Positions 49,740 through 61,493 of a DNA stretch of 64,000 nt are shown here, in pieces. The stretch is from the NCBI GenBank assembly GCA_964036295.1, contig OZ038462.1, forward strand, positions 20,230,863-20,294,862. Direction: 5' to 3'. Position 1 is the first letter of the stretch. Each line of letters begins with the position of its first letter. The position numbers and the translations under genes are program-made. The stretch is from Plumapathes pennacea. Lineage: Eukaryota; Cnidaria; Anthozoa; Antipatharia; Myriopathidae. The notes beneath the pieces were generated by a model that was not told the DNA's origin, searched no databases, and saw only the letters and a list, made by a program, of their open reading frames with translations.

Positions 49740-51350
49740 TATTTTCAGGGAGTTATTTTAACTCACCTAGGAGAGTTAAATTTACTCCCTTCGGGGGAGT
49801 AAATTGTGAGGAGTTATTTTAACTCTTAAAATGGAGTTAAAAAAACTCCTTCGAGAAGTAAAATCTGTTATATTTAATCTGTCCTAAAATAACTGGACAT
49901 CAGGCTTTAAGTTTGGAGTAATTTTTAACTCGTGAATGCGAAGCAAGAACGAGTTATTGTGAGTGGTGGGAAATCACTCGCTAGCTCGCTCCATGGATGT
50001 AAACTTCCGGCGGAAGCGGGTTCCGCTGACCTGTGCATAACACTGGCGCAGTCCTTGCAAACAAAATGGCGGCCAGTTTGCAACCAAGAACGGCTCGGCG
50101 TTTGAAACAGAGGTTGAGAGTCGCAAAAGCGATGAACTAATCTTACACGTTTGGAGTCCTTTAATTCTCAAGGCACATGTTCTTAAAAATTAAGACCGAA
50201 CTGCGGACTTTACTTGGTTTTTACGGATCAAGTAACTTGTGCGCCACCCGGTGGCGTTAAAGTTACCGTGATTTTTTCAGGGTAACTTGTACGCCACCCT
50301 CAAATAAAAAAATTCACCAGAAAACCACAAATCAAAGATTGCCAACAATTTCGGATCTGAACGAAAGGGGAAAAAATCCTGCAGCTAAAAATATATAATA
50401 TATAATTTGTGCGCCACTGATGGGAAGGGAAAAAATCGCAAAACACAAACACATCCACTTTGAAATCGGATCCGAACGGGAAAAAAAATCTTGAAATATG
50501 AGTTGAAATAAAACATGCGCGACACTGATCGAAAAGAATCACAAACATCAACAAACACTAGAATAAAATCTTGAAAGAAGTTTAATTAGAAACATGAGCA
50601 CAAAGGGGCCCAAACACAAATGATCGGTTTCAATGGACGTTTAGTGCTAATGAGCCGAAGGAGGCGGAGGCGTTCAGGTGTCAAATTGCTTAAACAATGA
50701 ATCCTTTTAAAAGCTTTTCTAAACGCTGGTGTATTTCGGTGTGTTTTTATCCATGAATAGGACAAAGCAAGGAATGAAATAACAAACGGCTCCTTTAGGA
50801 GCCACCATTTCTAAATAAAGTTATGATCAAAAAACGCTTCAATAAAATCGGCAAAATTATGTTATAATAACAACCTTCAAACCTCCAAATTAATTTTTCA
50901 AATAAGAAAAACCATTATTACAGATAATTTGAGAAAAAAGACCTTCATAAAACCTTCATAAAAAAAAAAAAAAAAGAAAAAGTGGGTGGCGTATAAGTAA
51001 CCATGTGGTAACTTTTACGCCACCAAAACGTCTGGGGTGGCGCACAAGTTACTTGATCCGTTTTTACAGTTCGATCGATCGAAAGCTTTTTAGCACTTTT
51101 GAACCGTAGCGTTGGCTAAAATCACAGTACTTGTGTATGGCTTCAATGCTGTATTTGCCAATGCTATATACAGAGGATAGATCTTTAGCGTTTCTCATTC
51201 ACGAGTTGGCTTTCAGGAGCCTTTGATTGCTCCTACTTTTATGTTGCTGGAGTTAATTTAACTCCTATTTTATAGTTAAACAACTCACACATGGGGAGTT
51301 GAATTAATCCTCGATGGGAGTTGATTTTACTCCCAAAGGAGAGTAAAGGC
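49740..51350. mobile_element. Possible element with palindromic GAGTTAA arrays at both sides
   Basis: Left (49745-49870) and right (51240-51350) stretches consist of repeated palindromic modules such as GGAGTTATTTTAACTC and GAGTTAAATTTACTCC. Between them sits the hAT-type element. Exact ends and target duplication of the outer element could not be fixed. Confidence 0.45.
50225..51059. mobile_element. Non-autonomous hAT-type element
   Basis: Inverted ends GGATCAAGTAACTTGTGCGC and mirror, with perfect 8-bp target duplication GTTTTTAC at 50217-50224 and 51060-51067. Motifs GGTGGCG and GTAACTT recur near both ends. No coding capacity (835 bp). Confidence 0.88.
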
Positions 51351-52241
51351 CGCGGATAAATTCACCCAGCGAAAATATAAAACAGGTTTCCCGTGCTTCC
51401 AAGAAAAGAAAAACCCAAGTAAACAATTTTGATGATTGTATAAATTGGTGGGATAACACTCGAGTAGCGGGAAACCACTCGGCGGCCTCGTGGTTTTCCT
51501 ACTCTACTCTCGTGTTCTCCCAACCTCCCGCGTGTTTAGATGGCTATATTACACGGTGACGCGTTATGTATTTCTTAATTAGATAAAAGTGCAGACAGTG
51601 TAATGTGGCTATATTAACCGAACGATTGGTATTTTTTAACAACGGGGAAATGCGTTTCAGAATGAAACTTAGAATCCAGTACAAATGGAAGTGGTGAGTA
51701 CTCTCATTTCATTGCAAGTTAATATCGCCTGATTTGATATCATTTTTATACTATATTGTTGGTGAGATATATAAATTGAACATGCGGCACATACAGTAGT
51801 TGTACTGTATTGTTGTGACTGTTCAAATTGGGAAACTTTGAGTCAAAGTGTTGTGTGCTTTCATAAGAATCCAAAAAATGCGTGGATTTATGATCTCAAG
51901 CATAATTTATTATTCATTCATATAGATAGGGATTGATAAAAATGTGGCATACAGTATGCATAAATTGTTGTTGAGGCACTATAAAAAGAGTTTAGGTACT
52001 TTTGATGAAACTTTGTTGTTTTCAAATACCACTTTTTTATGACATTCAAACGGGGTTCTAGGATGCTTATGAAAGTGGTCACAGTGAGAGATACTGATAT
52101 TATTTTTCTTATTTTTAAGAAAATGGCATTGACTTTTGGTTAGAGTTGTCAGGAGGTTTGAGTTATTGAGTGTTTGAGATATCTTGATTTCTTGTTTTAT
52201 CATTATTTTGGTTTGTTATCTTATCTTTGCATTTGTTTGTT
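51351..52241. other. Intergenic B/C, no feature
   Basis: 51490-51545 (CCACTCGGCGGCCTCGTGG..., CTCGTGTTCTCCCAAC) is the inverted relative of the repeat end at 37850-37930. Nothing coding recognised. Confidence 0.5.
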
Positions 52242-52557
52242 AGAGCCGTTTTCGGATGACTGTCGAAAACCAAAACCAAAGTAATCACACAGGCCAATCA
52301 CAGAGACTGAGAGAAAACAGTTCAGCCAATCAGAAGCCAAAGTAATTTACGTTTGGTCTTGCGTTTGGTTTTACTTTCCAATCAGCAATGCGAGTACACG
52401 CCATCGCTTGCGTGAGAAGTGTTTGGTTTTGGTTTTGGTTTTGTCTCTGATTGGTTGAGCATGCTGACAAACTTGTGTGGACCAATCCGAAAGCGTAGCA
52501 AACGTAAAACCAAAGCAATCACACGATTACTTTAGACAGTCATCCGAAAACCGCTCT
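52242..52557. mobile_element. MITE with GGTTTTCGGATGACTGTC ends
   Basis: AGAGCCGTTTTCGGATGACT at the left is mirrored by ...CATCCGAAAACCGCTCT at the right. The interior repeats CAAAACCAAAG and CCAATCAG. Partial relatives at 33155 and 61805. No clear target duplication. Confidence 0.75.
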
Positions 52558-55209
52558 TCCGGAAACTGAATCCATTGATCTGAGTATCAAAGAGTCAGTG
52601 TCTCTGCAACTAGTGGGGTCAGGAAACCTTGGCAAAATTGATCCACTATATATTGCTGGGGAAGGAAGGATCATAGCCAAGTGAGGAACTAGAAACGCAC
52701 TTCTTCGTTTGTGTTTATTCTTTTCCGTACTACGGCCGGTAAAGCAGACAGCGCGACGATTTCCTCAGCGTGAGAAGGCGTACGGCCTCATGCAAGGATT
52801 ATTTTTTAACGCGATATTTTTTTCGTCTTTCTTTGCGTCCAGCACTTGACTTCCAAGATGTGATCTGAACACTGAAATCAATTTTGAAGCTATTTTAGTA
52901 GAACTGCGGCCAACTGTCCACTGATCGCAACCAAAGAAAAGGCATGCGAGTGGTCAGAGCCTTTACGCATACACGCATGTGAAATTTGACTCTTTCTAAC
53001 CTTGGCGCCCTAGTTGCCATCAAAAATAATTGAAGACCTTCCGCTTTAAACGGCCCGTGTGACGGTGGTTTTACTTGTCCATGTTTTGCCTGTGTGATCT
53101 ACGCGGCTATTTTGATCAGAGACACACGCACAAAATAGAGTCTATAACGGCAGGAATAAATAGAAGAATTTTGCGTTTAACTACGTGTTCATTTATGGAA
53201 AATTTCTCCTGACAAACGCAGGAAATAGCATTTCCAAGCGGCTAAATCCAAAAATTTTCCTGGCCCGGAGCAGGTTCTTGAATCCCCTTAGCGGCTCGCG
53301 CCGTCAGTGTACACCAAGCGAAAAATGCTCGCTACGCCCCTGGTATAGTTCAACGGTTGTGGATCTTGATTGCAGTATAATTTGCAGGGACAGGAAGACA
53401 AAACTACAGTTTACCGCAGCAATAGTTAACATGAACAGTAGCAAAGAACACCTCCAGTAACAACACCATTCCTCGCAGATATAAATTTGTCTTAAATATT
53501 TTTGAGAGATATCGTGGTATGTTCAATCAAGGTGGCCTGTGGCAAACAGAAATAGCAAAAAGAGAAGAATAAAGAAATAAGTTAAAGCCGAATTTAAGCG
53601 GAAAAGAAACCTGCTCTTACCTTTGTCTCCTATGTGTCCTGTTCAAAGTGAACGCCTCGACTGGCAAAATCATTAAAAAACAACCAATTATTTCACTGAT
53701 AATGCAAAGTATTGACGTCATGAGAAAAGAGAAATTACCATATATGTTTTTATTTTGGTGCAAAACGTCTGCAAATCCGCCATTGCCCGCATGGAAAAGT
53801 ATTTTGAAGTAACTTTGTAGATTAAACCTTAGTCAAATTAATCACTTTAAGTTTGATGATCTTTGAGTCGTTGGGGCTAAGTTGCTATTTTTACTCAAAG
53901 CCTTTCAATTTACCTGTGGGTGCACGGTCACATTGAATATGTTTATCGTTAATTTTAGACCTGTGTAGTAGTCTTTCGTCCAAAATTTATCGACTTCAAT
54001 ACAAAATGATTGTAAATTTTAGCGACAAAATCGTGACTGTTTTCAATGAAACAGACTTTGGAGGCCGGTTCATTGTGATAACCAAAAGATATATTCAGAT
54101 CCTACGGAGGTCAAACAGAACCTTCTGGTATTAAACGAGCGCACTGAGGATGCGATCACTTAGTTTTTGAGTCAGCGGTCGTTGCATAAAACTGTAGATT
54201 CACTGTGTTCATTTTCACGCTTGTACTAAACAAAACCTCAAGACCTTCCCAATAAACTCAACCAAGACGTGATACTCAAATGTATTTTCTATAACATAAG
54301 TTGGGCACAAGGAAAATGGGGCTTGCACACGATGTGAAATTTTACCTCGCAGGCGATTTCTCTGTACCCGTGGGCGACATCCAACACATGTATGGGTGTA
54401 GAAAATATTTCTGATTTTTCGATTTGTTCCATTTTTATCAAGCACTCAAGGCAAGCACCTTCGCGACAGCACGATAATCTCGAACGCTCATCCATTCACA
54501 TTAAGAAGGACAAATAAAATTTAACGTTCTGTAGAAAAAAATCATGAAATCGACGAAGCCAACACAAACACTGCGTGCGCACAGCATGCTTGTCTGGCCA
54601 CGTGGAAGCGGACACGAACTGCTGATGTGTCAACAACCTACCACGCATGCGTACACCCATGCAAGTTTTTGAAAGACTTTCTCTTATTGATTTGGCCTGT
54701 GCCATAAAAATCTCTAAAGTTTACATCTCAGGTAAAATAACGGTACTCTACGCCCAGCAAACAGTTTTACTCTTCCTTTGCATGGATGTTTATTCAACAG
54801 TGATGTCAGTACTTTCACCGATAGTCGAATAATCACGAGTAGTTTCTTTAATAGTCACACACGTCATGAATTTGTTATTTATTTTTGGTCGATGACACGA
54901 CACATCTCTTACAATCAAATATCGGCTGTTTATAGATGAAGAAGTCAAACAAAGTGCTTTGGACTGGCTATTTCAGCTAAATATATATTTTGAAATGTAG
55001 GCCTTTGCTTTTTCCCAGTTTCTGTCAACAACAAGTCCGTTTATCAAAACAAAACCACGCAAAATCACGCAAAATCACGCTTGGAACACGAACGATCAAA
55101 ACATCAAATGAAGCAACGTTTTCCTGGTGTAATGGATTAACGTGTCGGATACTCTGACGCTTGGCTAAGGTTATCCAGAGTCATCACTTGAGACCGCGGT
55201 GATGACCAA

Positions 55210-55631
55210 TGTATTTTGTCACGTTTGGAATGCACGCTTGTCGCGGTAGTTCGGACGTGTTGGTATTCACTCTGTACATAGTTGTGAAGCGTGCTTGATT
55301 ATTCGTGAGAAGGTACGGTATATAAGGCTTGTTTCACAAGCAAGTGTCACTCGACGGCATCTCTCGTTTACCTTCCGTCAAATTTCTTTAGTTTGTTACA
55401 GTGTACAAGTTAATCATTATTGCTATTGTTAAGAATTACTATTCTGTGCTAGATATCAATGGATATTGTATTAGTCTTCATATATTGTTAAATAGCTACT
55501 GTTTCACTGCCCATTATATTGTAAGCCTGACTATCAATAAACGAGATGCCCATTCCTAATTCTTGTATGTTTGATGGTAACTAGTGTCAAAATAATTTGT
55601 TCTCGTTTCACTGCAGAGTGATTAGAGAATA
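55210..55631. mobile_element. LTR-like insertion (solo LTR candidate)
   Basis: Present here and missing at the paralogous site near 16890. Starts TGTATTTTGTCACG, carries a TATA-like TATATAAGG (about 55319) and a poly-A-like AATAAA (about 55537), and may end CACTGCA. Target duplication not resolved, so the LTR label is tentative. Confidence 0.5.
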
Positions 55632-58600
55632 AAGTGGTTGTTTGACAGTGTGAACGCGCACCTAATGCAACCTCGGTGCCAAATTCAATACCGATCTCAG
55701 ATTGATCCCACTTTAGCCAAATTTAATGACAGACGAGCACCTCTCTGCCACGATAATCTTGAGCGCTTGTCATTGACCGCAGACTAAGCATCGTATTAGG
55801 CAAGACAAATAAAACTTAACGTTCATCAGGAAAAATGAAATCGATGAAGAAACAAACACTGGGTGCGCAAAGTATTCTGGTCTAGCCACGTGAAAGCGGA
55901 TCGACAACCTACGCACGCATACACACAAGTTTTTGAAAGATTTTTGGCTTATTGATATGGCCTGTGCCTAAAAAATCTCTGAATTTTATTTTTCAGGTAA
56001 AATTCTCTACTCGAAGCTCCTCTTGCGTAGTTGTTAATTCAACAGTGACTTTCAGTACTTTCACCGACAGTAGAATAATCATGAGTATTGTCCAACATCC
56101 CGCACACATCATGAATTTGTTATTTATTTTCTGGTTGATGACCCGGCGACACATCTCTTACAGTCAAATATCAGAGCTACTGTTTATATATGAAAAGGTT
56201 AAACAAAACGCCTTGGACTGACTATTTCAGCTACAGTAAATATATTACTTTTTCCCAGTTTCTGTCAACAACAAGTCCACAACAAAACCACGCAAAGTCA
56301 CGATGGTAACACGAAGTATCAAAACACCAAGTGGAGCAACTTTCCTGGTGATGTCACCTTGACAGTCGAATAATCACGACTATTTTTGTCTAACAACCCA
56401 CACATCATGAATATATATATATATATATTTTTTCTACTGGCTCAGTGATAACACGACGCATCAGCCTTTTACAACGAATTTAATCTTCAGTCAAATATAT
56501 CGGAGCTACAACTGTTTATATGTGAAAAAGTAAAACAAAATGTTTTGAACTATATTCAAAATATAAGCCTTTGCTTGTCAACAACAAGTACGTTTATGAA
56601 AAACAACAAGAAATCAGGCTGGGAGCACGAGCGATCAACATACCCGAAGCGAAAACAACGTTCCTTATTTGGATGCTGTACCTTTGAAGGCACTGACCCC
56701 AGAGGTGTCGGGTCAAAATAGCGCGGGGATGGGAATGAGTTAAAACAAAATCAGCTGTCCATTTCAGCCAGTAAGAAAAACTTCGATCTAATAGCTGCCT
56801 CAGATTATAGAATATATCTGTTTTCAATTTGCAATCTTCGTACTGTGGTTCGCACTCAGAGTGACATACACCAGACAAACACTGTTGTGATATTCCCCAG
56901 TCAAACACACTTGACTACCACCCCCAGGGGACTCTCAAGTCCTGGCTTGACTGTAGGGCCACACCGCAGCACGAGCCGGGACCACGTTGTTTCGTTAGCT
57001 TTTCTGATACACGGCAGAATCAACTGTTCGTAGAACTAGTGAGTAGTGTGAACTAGTAAACAAACGGATTCATAAACAAATACTGTTTTCTGCTGCAACT
57101 GTGAAACACACTTGACTACCACCCCCAGGGGACTCTAAACCCTGGCTTGATTGTAGGGCCACCCCGCAGCACGAGCCGGGACCACGTTGCGGTTTTCGTT
57201 AGCTTTTCTGATTCACGGTATAATCAACTAATACTATCACAACAAATATCAGATGACAAGAGTTGTTTTCTGCGGCAACTGTGAAAAGTCATAGCACAAC
57301 TACGAGCATCTTAAACCCATCTTTATCGAGAAAATTTAAGTTTATTTTTTACCAAAACATATTATCTTTATCAACGGGCGCTTTCTCCAAACTGTAAGTG
57401 TGTCTTCAGTCAACAATAAAACATTCAAGAAAACATTGGCACATCCGCTTACTATCTCTTTGTTCACACATTTATTAACGCAAAGAGCTCGCCGAACTAT
57501 TTATTTATCAGAGTCTTGATATTATTATAGGAGCGGCTTTCCCAAAATTTCTGGACTTCAAGTACATTTTTGGGACAAAATCACAGCTGGTTTTAGCGAA
57601 ACTGAAAAACTAGACTTTTGAGACAAACATGTGTCATTTATGTTAAACTAACGCACTGAGAATACGATCACCTTTTTTGTGAGTCAGCGGTCATTGCACA
57701 AAACTGTAAATTCAAGTGAAGACTAATTTTGTAGTTCAGAGTGTAACGCTTACAAAAACTCCTAGCCAATAAACTTAACTAAGACTCAATATTTAATTAT
57801 AAGATTGTTCGATAAGTTTGCTATAACATAAATTGTGCATAAGAAAAACGGGCTTGCGGCACACGAAGTGAAATTTTACCTCGCAGTGTCGCTAAAGGCC
57901 AGTGGACGACATCCCAGTTTATACATGTACAAAATGTGTGTGGTTTTTAAGCTCGCGTTCAGCACGAAGTGCTGAAAAGCGAAGCTTCGTGCGATTAGTC
58001 CAACTGGAATGTGTCCCGTGTCCCGGTGCTGTCAACAATGGATTCCAAATATGGAAGTCGTTCTGTTCCCAATTTGGGCAGTATCGATATTACCGACAAC
58101 GCAACAAAATCGAGAACGCGATCGTCGAAGTAGTTTCTGTGGTGGCATTTTTAAGCGTCCCACCTTATTGCAGTTAAGACTGCGTCAGTCAGTCCGTCAT
58201 GCTGTGTCAACAATTGCCTTTGAAATTTGAGCAACAGCGAATATGCATGAAGAAACAAAGAGATGGGAAGACGTTTTCTGGAGTTATTTTGATTGTTATC
58301 ATTGTATTCCTTAATTGCCTGTAGATCTGTTGTACTTCAGAACCATTATCACACAGGTTTTGGTAAATTCTCGGTTGTTTGACAAGCGTAAATCAAACTG
58401 TTGAAATAGCCATGACCACTGACAGCCCTGAGCGACTTCAGCTTGTCGAAATATTGCTATCGTTTGATTATAGTTGCTTTGCTTCGCATAGTTTTCGCCA
58501 GCAATGAAAAATGCTGTAGAGAACTGGAAGAAGAAGAAGAATTCGAAAATGAATTGAACCAAAACCGCAAGTAATGTCAACAAGTTATCAGATTAAACTT

Positions 58601-59889
58601 ATTCGACTTGAAACTCAGCCAAAAGAAGAAAGGCGTGTTTTCTTTAAGCACGTATTTAGTTTGAATGCAGCCCTGGCTGGAGTATCATGGCCTCTGATGA
58701 ATATGTACATGTTGAACATAAGCTGTAGTAATATAACATAAGTAATGAAGTCACGGATAGACTTTTTTCAGTGCGACTCCGAAAGGTCTCCTTCTGGTTC
58801 AAAGATTTGGCACTCGGTGAAGGATTTTAAATTCTCCCAATTTGAGCGTCTAAGTTTATAATTTTCACCCTCTGCCGCCTTGTAAATGAGGGTTTTCAAA
58901 ACTGAGACTAAATCAAATACGCGGTTCAGCAAAAGTGGAGGCCCGCGGAAACGGATGAGAACTTCCACACAGTACCTAAAATTGAGCAATTTTTACTATG
59001 TGGCCTTGAGCCAGTTCTATTAAATACCCACTCCCGCAAAAGTAGTTTTTACAAATTCGCGAGCTTACAGCTGCCTTGCTGCTATGATTTAATTTTAATT
59101 CTGACACAGTGTGAGAGTTACTTGAATATTAAGCAATTTAAGAACTTCAAATAATGTTTCGCATAATACATCTTTTTTTCAGTTTTGGCGTCAAGGGACA
59201 AACACATCTAGCGCACTCGGTTTTTATTTGACATCTTTATTCATTAAGACGAGGTAGAATTTTTCATTTAGGGAACACACACATACACTTCCAAGATAAA
59301 TTTGAGACAGGTGTAAACACAGAACGCGGGCGCGCAGCACAATACTGAATTCTTCATTTACAGTGTGGCCTATTGTGGCCTATTACTTAATTCTTCATTT
59401 ACTGTGGCCTATTGCGCGCGAGCCCGCGGACGTAGTCCTGTGTGGCAAGCGAAGTGAACTGTGATGCAAACAGTCCTAGATCAATCTTAGATAAATCAAA
59501 CGTTGACAATAGTGCGATGATATTTCGAAGTCTTACGGCCGTTTGAACACGAACTATCATGCACCATCATGCACTATCGATTGCGTTGTTTCCGGTCGTC
59601 TATCATGCGCTCTCTCGTGTGCGTTTTATCCCTTTCCCTACCCTCGAGGGGCTTTTTAGCAACAATTTGGCTTCGCCATATTACTGTGGAGTACAGGCAC
59701 TGAGAGTGGTCACTGCCAGAAATTTGTTTACGTCCTCAGTGGTTCTTTTAAGTCCCCCCTGTAATCAAGTATAGAAGTATAGGAAAACGGTACCGCCATT
59801 TTACGTCATCCGAGCCACGTGAAGATCTTACCATTTGCTGATAAAAACAAAGGTAGCATCTCCTTAGTTATTGTAAGACCCCGAGTGCT

Positions 59890-59961
59890 GGTCCGGCCGG
59901 GGTTCGAACCCGCGACCTCCCGCACGAAAGACCTGCACTCAACCAACTGAGCCAACCGGGC
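59890..59961 (-). repeat. tRNA-like sequence (SINE head), second copy
   Basis: As at 21126-21197, with one substitution in the 3' acceptor strand (GGACC for GGGCC on the minus strand), which weakens the stem further. Confidence 0.6.
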
Positions 59962-61119
59962 GGCGATTTACGTCATCGCATATCACGTGATAATATGAAC
60001 CAATCACCGTGTGCTGATTCTCGACCCAGAAAAACAAAAACAAAAAAAACCTCCATTTTTAAGCTCGCCGCCCGCGAGCAAAAATACACCGAAATTGTCC
60101 TGAGCATCGAGTTTGCAGTCACAAATGAACTGAACACGCTGTAAATAAAACCGCAATATTATTGTAAACCAGTATCGTATTACATTCATTCCTCGCTTTC
60201 AATTTTGTACTCGAAAGGCTGATAGAAGAAACACATTCAGTTAATAAAAGAAGCAGAGTATTGAAGCGAAGGCTGGATTAATCGTGGCCCTTGATTAGGA
60301 ATAAGTGTTCGAAGTCAAACTGTCAAAATCGATTGTGCATCAAAGGATAAGTCATGCATTACTCTTTTCTTGCTGGTTGACCGGCCCTTTCCCTCCTAAG
60401 CTCAAAATGCAGAGTCCTTCAACCTTTAAGAAGCAAGTGTACGAGTGTTGTAATGATAATTTATAGTTTATTCAGGTTTCATTTTAGCAAGGTTCCAAAA
60501 GACAACTTCTCTATACTGTGTGATATTTTTCTGGTGAAAAACTGGAAGTCTCTCTTGGGAGTTCCGCTCTTGTTCCTACTTTACATTTTAGTTTATTCTG
60601 GTCTCGACCCAACTCACGCCGCGAGCTCACTGGCAACGCCAGTCTAGTTATCGTTCTGCAATCGACGAATAAACACAAGTTGCGTGCGCACAGCATTCTG
60701 GTATAGCCACGTGAATTGAGGCGGACAGGAGCTGCTGGTATGACTCAAATTGGTCGGATGTCAACAACAAGGCCCGTTATTTACAACAAGGCCCGCAATT
60801 TAGAAAAGTGTCACACCAAATTAGAAGACTTAATTCATGAATGTGGTATAAATTGGGGAAGAGAAAGAAAAGAGGAAACCCGAGAAAATTCGGGAACATA
60901 TCTTTGCAACACCAGGGCCGAGCGTACACTGGTGACCGTTTTAATTCACGCAAAACACAAGGACTCTAAAACTTATAAAATCAAATATACTCTGTTTTTG
61001 TTGTAAATTGAACCGAATTTGAAGTTTTTGAGATTTGCGTCGGCAAATAGTGAACAAACTCAAGTTGTGCCCAGCAATTTCATCGCACAGAAAAAAACAC
61101 TCGACAGAATCGACGAGAC

Positions 61120-61493
61120 AAAACCCAGAAGTTCCCTCAAATATTTTATTCCTTATTTAATTCTAAAAGCCACATTGTTATGAAACCCTTGTACACCTCA
61201 AAACACAAAAATCAGCAATACCCGTCGCAGCTGTCATACCCAATCATTTGCCCTTATGATTCCGCTCTCCCAGCGGCCATACTGAAGAAAGATTGTAATT
61301 TGCTGTTTTGTATTGTTTTTTTGTATTGTTTTTTTTTTTTCTTCTCTGCCTGTTTTTGTTTTGATTTATTTCTTTGTCGTTTCTCTTCCAATGCTCTTTT
61401 AACCCCATCACCTTCCTGGGTTTGTGTGGCGTATCTACTTTAATAAAGTAAAATGGCCATAAATCGGTCAATGTCGTTCAGGGTCTGTTTTTC
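61120..61493 (-). other. Copy C exon 19: 3' UTR
   Basis: Acceptor TTTGCAG at 61494-61495; AATAAA on the minus strand at 61145-61150. Almost identical to the orphan exon at 22350-22727. Confidence 0.65.
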
